Assembly: GCF_947623445.1 (NCBI RefSeq)
Contig: NC_135247.1
Coordinates: forward strand, 16,184,501 to 16,248,500
Length of the DNA: 64,000 bases
Direction: 5' to 3'
Source: Clavelina lepadiformis
Lineage: Eukaryota; Chordata; Ascidiacea; Aplousobranchia; Clavelinidae
Shown piece by piece: positions 59,428 through 64,000 of this stretch. Under the pieces are notes generated by a model. The model did no database searches, had not been told where the DNA came from, and saw nothing but the letters and a program-made list of their open reading frames with translations. Position 1 is the first letter of the stretch. Each line of letters starts with the position of its first letter. The position numbers and the translations under genes were made by a program.

Positions 59428-62400
59428 TTATCCAGAATGGGGTTTCAATGACTCTAAGATAGCGATGGATCTACGGCGGGCATATCTCGGAATGCTTTCG
59501 TTTTCGGGAGGGTTCTCGCTGCTAGGTGTGGAAGACGGAATAACTTTTAAACGGTGCCACCTAGCGATTGGTTTGCTTGTATTTTGCGACATCATTTCCA
59601 TGAAGTGTTCTCTGGCATCTTTGTCGTCACTTCCTGTGATAAGAATAAAATTATTCTACGTAAGTTATAGTGTAAGTTATAAATTATACTTGTATGCCCT
59701 CCAATGGATTTTACAAACCTTGGATAATAAATATGCGAAACTAGATGTAAATGCGACGCGATTGACGTTGTATGAGCTTAAGCCAGCCATGAATATTCAT
59801 GACAGTTTTTACCGTTATTAATATTCATGGCATAAGCGATCGTAGCAGTCGAAACGTTTCAAATCATTTTAATTGCAAGTAAAATCTACTCAGCCAAGCC
59901 CACCAACATACCCGAAGAGAGCTCGAACTGACCCAGCTTGAAATTGGCACCGAGCTTCAGGTCATGCATGACATAGCACAATATCTTTACATCTGGAGAT
60001 TGCAAAACATCGCAAGCGACGTTGAACGTGAGAGCCTGGTTGAAAACAGGGTTGCATGTTGTTTGTACTGTGGCCGTTTTCTTCTTTTTCAAGCGCTGCG
60101 TTCCCTTGCACAAGCAAACCTTGACGTAAGCATCTATATAAAAAAAAACTTGAGGGTTATTGATAAGGCCTATTCCGTACAGGCTAATCTCCATTTAACG
60201 ATCAGTCAATTATAAAAAATAATTGCACCGAATGGGCTACAAGCAGCAGGAAAGTTTATGTTTTGAACGATGGTAAAAGCTACAGTTCTTGGAAAAGCGG
60301 TTTTTGGAATAAGTTGTATCTTTTATTCCGCATAATTGGTCGTTAAAACTGCTGTTATGATTTTTACTCAGGTAACACTTTTACGGGGAAGCTGAAGTAA
60401 TAAAATGTAACGATTACGTTCTCGCAAACGACCACATTACCAGGTAATGTCTTTTTATCGTCGACAAGACGTAAATTTCTCGCCTTCTGTATAGCGACCG
60501 TCAGCTTTTCGGCGCTTCTCAAGTATGAAATCGCAAGCATGAGGTCACCACAATGTACGTCACCCTGCAAAATTGCAAAAAATTGTAGCCTGTAATCTTA
60601 CCTGTTTCTTTCGTTGTTTATTTATACATGTATATGTCATGTTTCTAAGCTATATATAACATTGTGAGTTACAAAGCTAAAGTCATATATAGCATCTTTC
60701 GTGACTAATTGTCGATAACCTATGAAACATATAGAAGCGTAAAGACAGTAGTGTTTTGAAACAATTACAAGCGATTTCTACGCTCATTTTTGCATTAAAA
60801 TACTATTGCTGAAAAACACAACTGCTGCTATAGCCAACTTCTAAATCATTATTGTAATGTCTTGCCAATTTTACTTCTGTTATTGTATCATCCTCATTCG
60901 TAGCAAATATCATGAGCAGAATATATGAGAATGCTTTTTATGATGTTTGCTCTGAAATGTAGATCATTTAAAAGCCAACCTCTAATCTTTCGTGGTGTAC
61001 GACCGGTTGAAAACTCTTGCAAAGATCGAATGTGGGAGTCATTTCGAAATCGACATCCTTGAGCTTCAGTTCCATGGTTCCGTTGCATTCGTGGCGGGAA
61101 AATTGATCGAAATGAAATAAATTTATCTCCAACGTTTTTTCCTGTAAGAGAAAAAAAATGATAAACATTTTCGAGCTTATAGCGTCTGGATGTGACAAAA
61201 TTTTGAGCCGCTATTGGCCTACTTTCCCTGAATTTTTGACAAAGGCCAGGTTCGGAAGTTTATCGGGCCAATCAGGAGAAACAGAACCTTTTAAAAATTT
61301 TCCGTTTTTTTGTCTAAATTATCGATTATTTCGATAGAAAGTGAAACAGACATTTGCTATTTTTTTCGCCTTAAAAGATCCTTGTAATGTCAGATGCAAG
61401 CGCCATCCGCAGGAGGTAAAAAGTTAATTTATATACGTAATGTTGCCCGCAAAGTAACGTAATTTGGAAGCATTTTCACAAAAAGACATTTCCCAGACAA
61501 AACTAAAAAAGTAACCAACCTTTAACGCTGTTGGGCTAATTCCGAATGTAAACATTTCTTCAAACTCCGGGTGGATTGTGCGTTTGTGGACTTTACTCTT
61601 GCGAGCAGAATATCCAGGACTAAGCTTGACTGTACAGTAGGGGTCTGTCGTCCCGCTGAAGTCTTGTGCTGGAAGATTGCGAGCCTTCAATATGGCAATT
61701 ATGTAAATGTTATAGTTTGGTTTAAGTTAAATCTAGAAAACGATAGACTTAACGCTTTCTATACCTGGATAAGCTTAACGTGCAAAACTTCCATGTCTTT
61801 GTTGTAGTCGAGGGTGAAATGAAGCTGTGGGGACTCATTATCGCCGGGATCGGAGTCAACACTTGGATGACGAAAATGTTGTAGCTGTATTCAGATAAAG
61901 AATTTAAAAAATCCAATTCATGGCTTAAGTTTCTTTCATTACTTTAATAGTGACGGCAGCAAATGGTTTTAGGTGTCAACAATGTTCCCTCTAATTTTTC
62001 ACGAGTCTGAGCAAACACACTAACTTCCTGAGCGGTCTCTTGGACCACTGTGAGCAACATCACACGTGCCACGTGCGCACTGTGGCCATTATTATGCGTT
62101 TATTTTATTTTGAATTCAGGTTGGATTGTTTTCTTGTGCGCAGCACAGATTTTCTGTGCGCGGAGACCGTGTCAGCAGTGCGCATTTGCGCACGCGCGCA
62201 GCTTAGAGGGAACATTGGGTGTCAATATAAAGTCAAAGAAATAGCAAAATAAATTATTTAAATGAACAAGACTCGTTATTTGCTCTCTTTCGGATATGAT
62301 TGACATAAAGCAAACTTTTAAACTTTCTGAATTATTTAAAACTTAATTATAAGCCGATTGTATTTTATTACTTTATACTTAATCAATTATAACAAAAAAA

Positions 62401-63839
62401 ATGATTATAAAAACGATTAAAAGATAAAAGTACTGTTTCATAAACTAAAGATACTATAATGTATATTCCTTATAGATGTGATAGAGTCGTAAAAGGCGCT
62501 TTAAAAATGTTATTAGTTGAGAGTGAAAATACATCCTATATGCATAGCCTATATATATATATACAGTGTCAGTACGTAGCACTTAAAAAAGAAACCATTC
62601 TACCTTTAAAGGCCACAACAACAATAAAGGTATATATATATAAGGTTCTAAATTGAACAGCCAAACTTTCACATATTTGTGCGAAGTCATGACAAGGAAG
62701 TGATTGTAAAATGGTCGAGATTTTATAATAATTATGAAGCGTTCAAAATTTACCTAATGTTTTAAATGCATTCCTACTATTTTTGAAACGAGTCTGGCGA
62801 AGTGGTAATACAAGCAGAGAATGGAAATTCATATTTGGGCTATACACAATTAGATGAAAATATACCGTATTTGTTCGAAAAACATGATTGACATCTTTCT
62901 CGTTATTAACTTTTTTGTAAGAATATTGAAGTTAACCTCTTTAGTAGCTTAATAGCTTTCAGCTTTGCGGCTAAATTTGTTACATTTAGTTTTTTCCAGC
63001 GTTTCTTAATTTATCAAAAAAATCATAAAATTACTTTCAATCAAGATTCGAGGAAAAGCGTCGAAATGTTGTTTCAGGAAGACCTGATCAAGTCATATGA
63101 GCAGAAAACGACATGGTTGTAAAGTGACAAAACGACTTGAAATAATCTTTTTCTTGGCCAGAAAAAAAAACTGTTTGGTGCAAAGTATCAACAATCAGGC
63201 GAGAACGGTATAGAGCGAAGAAAAATTTGGAAGTTTTAAATAAGCTATTTTCAACCTTTAGTGATTTTTGCAAAAAGTTGTACCTGATAAAGGCTTGGGT
63301 CAATTTGATTCAAATCGATGGGCATTTGCATTGAACTTCGACGTCGACCAGTAGTCAGCGCTGGTGTCTCTGGCGTCATTGCTTCTAATGAAGTATATTG
63401 ACAAAACATTCATGACCTTGCCTTTGCGTAGCCGATAATTACTATTCCGGTTTACTCAATTGTTTTACATGGTGGATAATATAGTTTTATATTGATATGA
63501 AGATGACAAAAACGGATGGTTTTTAAGGTTTCAAACGGTGGTTTGTGAAAGATTTTAAAAAAAACAAAGAAATTAAGCTAAACTCACAAGCCTTATACCT
63601 CTGCCTGTTGACAGCGAGTTTAAAGTCGTTACGGAACCGGCTGAGGCGCTAGACCACGGACGTCGATAAGAATTATCTTCCTCTAAAAAGAAACTTTCTT
63701 TGTAATTTTTATAAGAAGGAAGCGCTATAGTATAGTGAACGCTTTAAGCTTCTTAATAGGATTCGTATTAACCCGATATGCTGGAACGTATTCCCTGCAG
63801 CGAATTCGGTTCGTCTGACGGCAGCGTCCTCCGCAAAGC
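59428..63839 (-). CDS. Synaptotagmin-like tandem C2-domain protein (5' end outside window)
   Basis: This is a membrane-trafficking protein of the synaptotagmin superfamily. Nine exons seen (minus strand, 5' to 3'): 63839-63773, 63682-63599, 63384-63284, 61884-61765, 61684-61520, 61141-60980, 60564-60441, 60133-59912 and 59633-59428. All phases fit. The linker is Ser/Arg-rich (RRTLPSDEP, TGRRRSSMQMPIDLNQIDPS). C2A contains LHFTLDYNKDMEVLHVKLIQ, ARNLPAQDFSGTTDPYCTVK and EINLFHFDQFSRHECNG. C2B contains LMLAISYLRSAEKLTVAIQK, LPDAYVKVCL, KKKKTATVQTTCNPVFNQAL and ARWHRL, the usual C2B end. A 40-residue Ser/Arg-rich tail follows (RYARRRSIAILES). Ca2+-binding Asp are incomplete in the third loop of C2A (FHFDQFSRHE) and missing there in C2B (MHDLKLGANF). 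It resembles SYT12/17-type proteins; exact orthology uncertain. Any N-terminal membrane segment lies beyond 64000. Confidence 0.88.
61980..62217. mobile_element. hAT-type MITE inside an intron of the C2 gene
   Basis: 238 bp. Ends CAATGTTCCCTCTAA and TTAGAGGGAACATTG, flanked by perfect 8-bp duplications GGTGTCAA (61972-61979 and 62218-62225). The interior is rich in GTGCGCA/TGCGCAC motifs (e.g. CAGTGCGCATTTGCGCACGC). No coding capacity. It belongs to a different subfamily from the CAGGGGT elements. Confidence 0.93.
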
Positions 63840-64000
63840 CTGTAGGGAAATATAACATGTTGTTATCCAGTACGGCAAGAAGGAATGGTTCGATTTGTCT
63901 CCGGCATTACATTCATTACATTCATTCCGGGTGATTTTGGAGGGAATCGTCTTCCCCAGTGAGTAAAAAAACTAGACTGTGGCGCAAGAACATAAACTAA

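Overview
The window is animal nuclear DNA. It is AT-rich, and its genes have many short GT-AG introns, tRNA-derived SINEs and small DNA transposons. The proteins are recognisably chordate (GCLM, RABL6, SLX9, SMU1, TRAIP, ODAD3 and a synaptotagmin-like protein), packed at roughly one gene per 6 kb. This fits a tunicate (Ciona-like ascidian) genome; that assignment is inference from gene content and compactness, not from a search. All exon models below were built by hand from splice sites, reading-frame phase and remembered family sequences.

Layout. Bases 45-429 hold the probable last two exons of an unrecognised + strand gene. Bases 3198-4665 (-) encode a Rab GTPase with an unusual switch II Ser and a C-terminal CEC prenylation motif. 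Bases 5381-12420 are a repeat-rich block: a 665-bp element with 8-bp target duplications and clustered subterminal repeats, a decayed hAT transposon, and a tandem duplication that carries the hAT 3' end plus flank and a tRNA-Ser(AGA) gene. The two tRNA copies differ by one compensatory base-pair change. Bases 14662-15499 (-) encode a small secreted Cys-rich protein. Bases 15500-26500 are mostly non-coding, with two SINEs and a second hAT remnant.

Bases 26522-30267 (+) are the glutathione-synthesis gene GCLM. Facing it tail-to-tail at 32632-34535 (-) is a strongly diverged GCLM-like paralogue that keeps the intron phases. RABL6 (35407-40764, -), SLX9 (43848-44818, +), SMU1 (45132-48428, -) and TRAIP (48690-50174, -) follow. 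SMU1 lies just downstream of TRAIP on the same strand, an operon-like arrangement. ODAD3/CCDC151 (54183-58205, +), a ciliary outer-dynein-arm assembly factor, converges on a synaptotagmin-like tandem C2 gene (59428 to beyond 63839, -) that runs off the right edge and has a hAT MITE in an intron.

Most genes are independent housekeeping, splicing, ubiquitin, cilium or trafficking genes. The clear functional or evolutionary relationships are the GCLM pair, the TRAIP-SMU1 pair and the duplicated tRNA unit. No retroviral, LTR or other capsid-bearing element, CRISPR array or rRNA was recognised.
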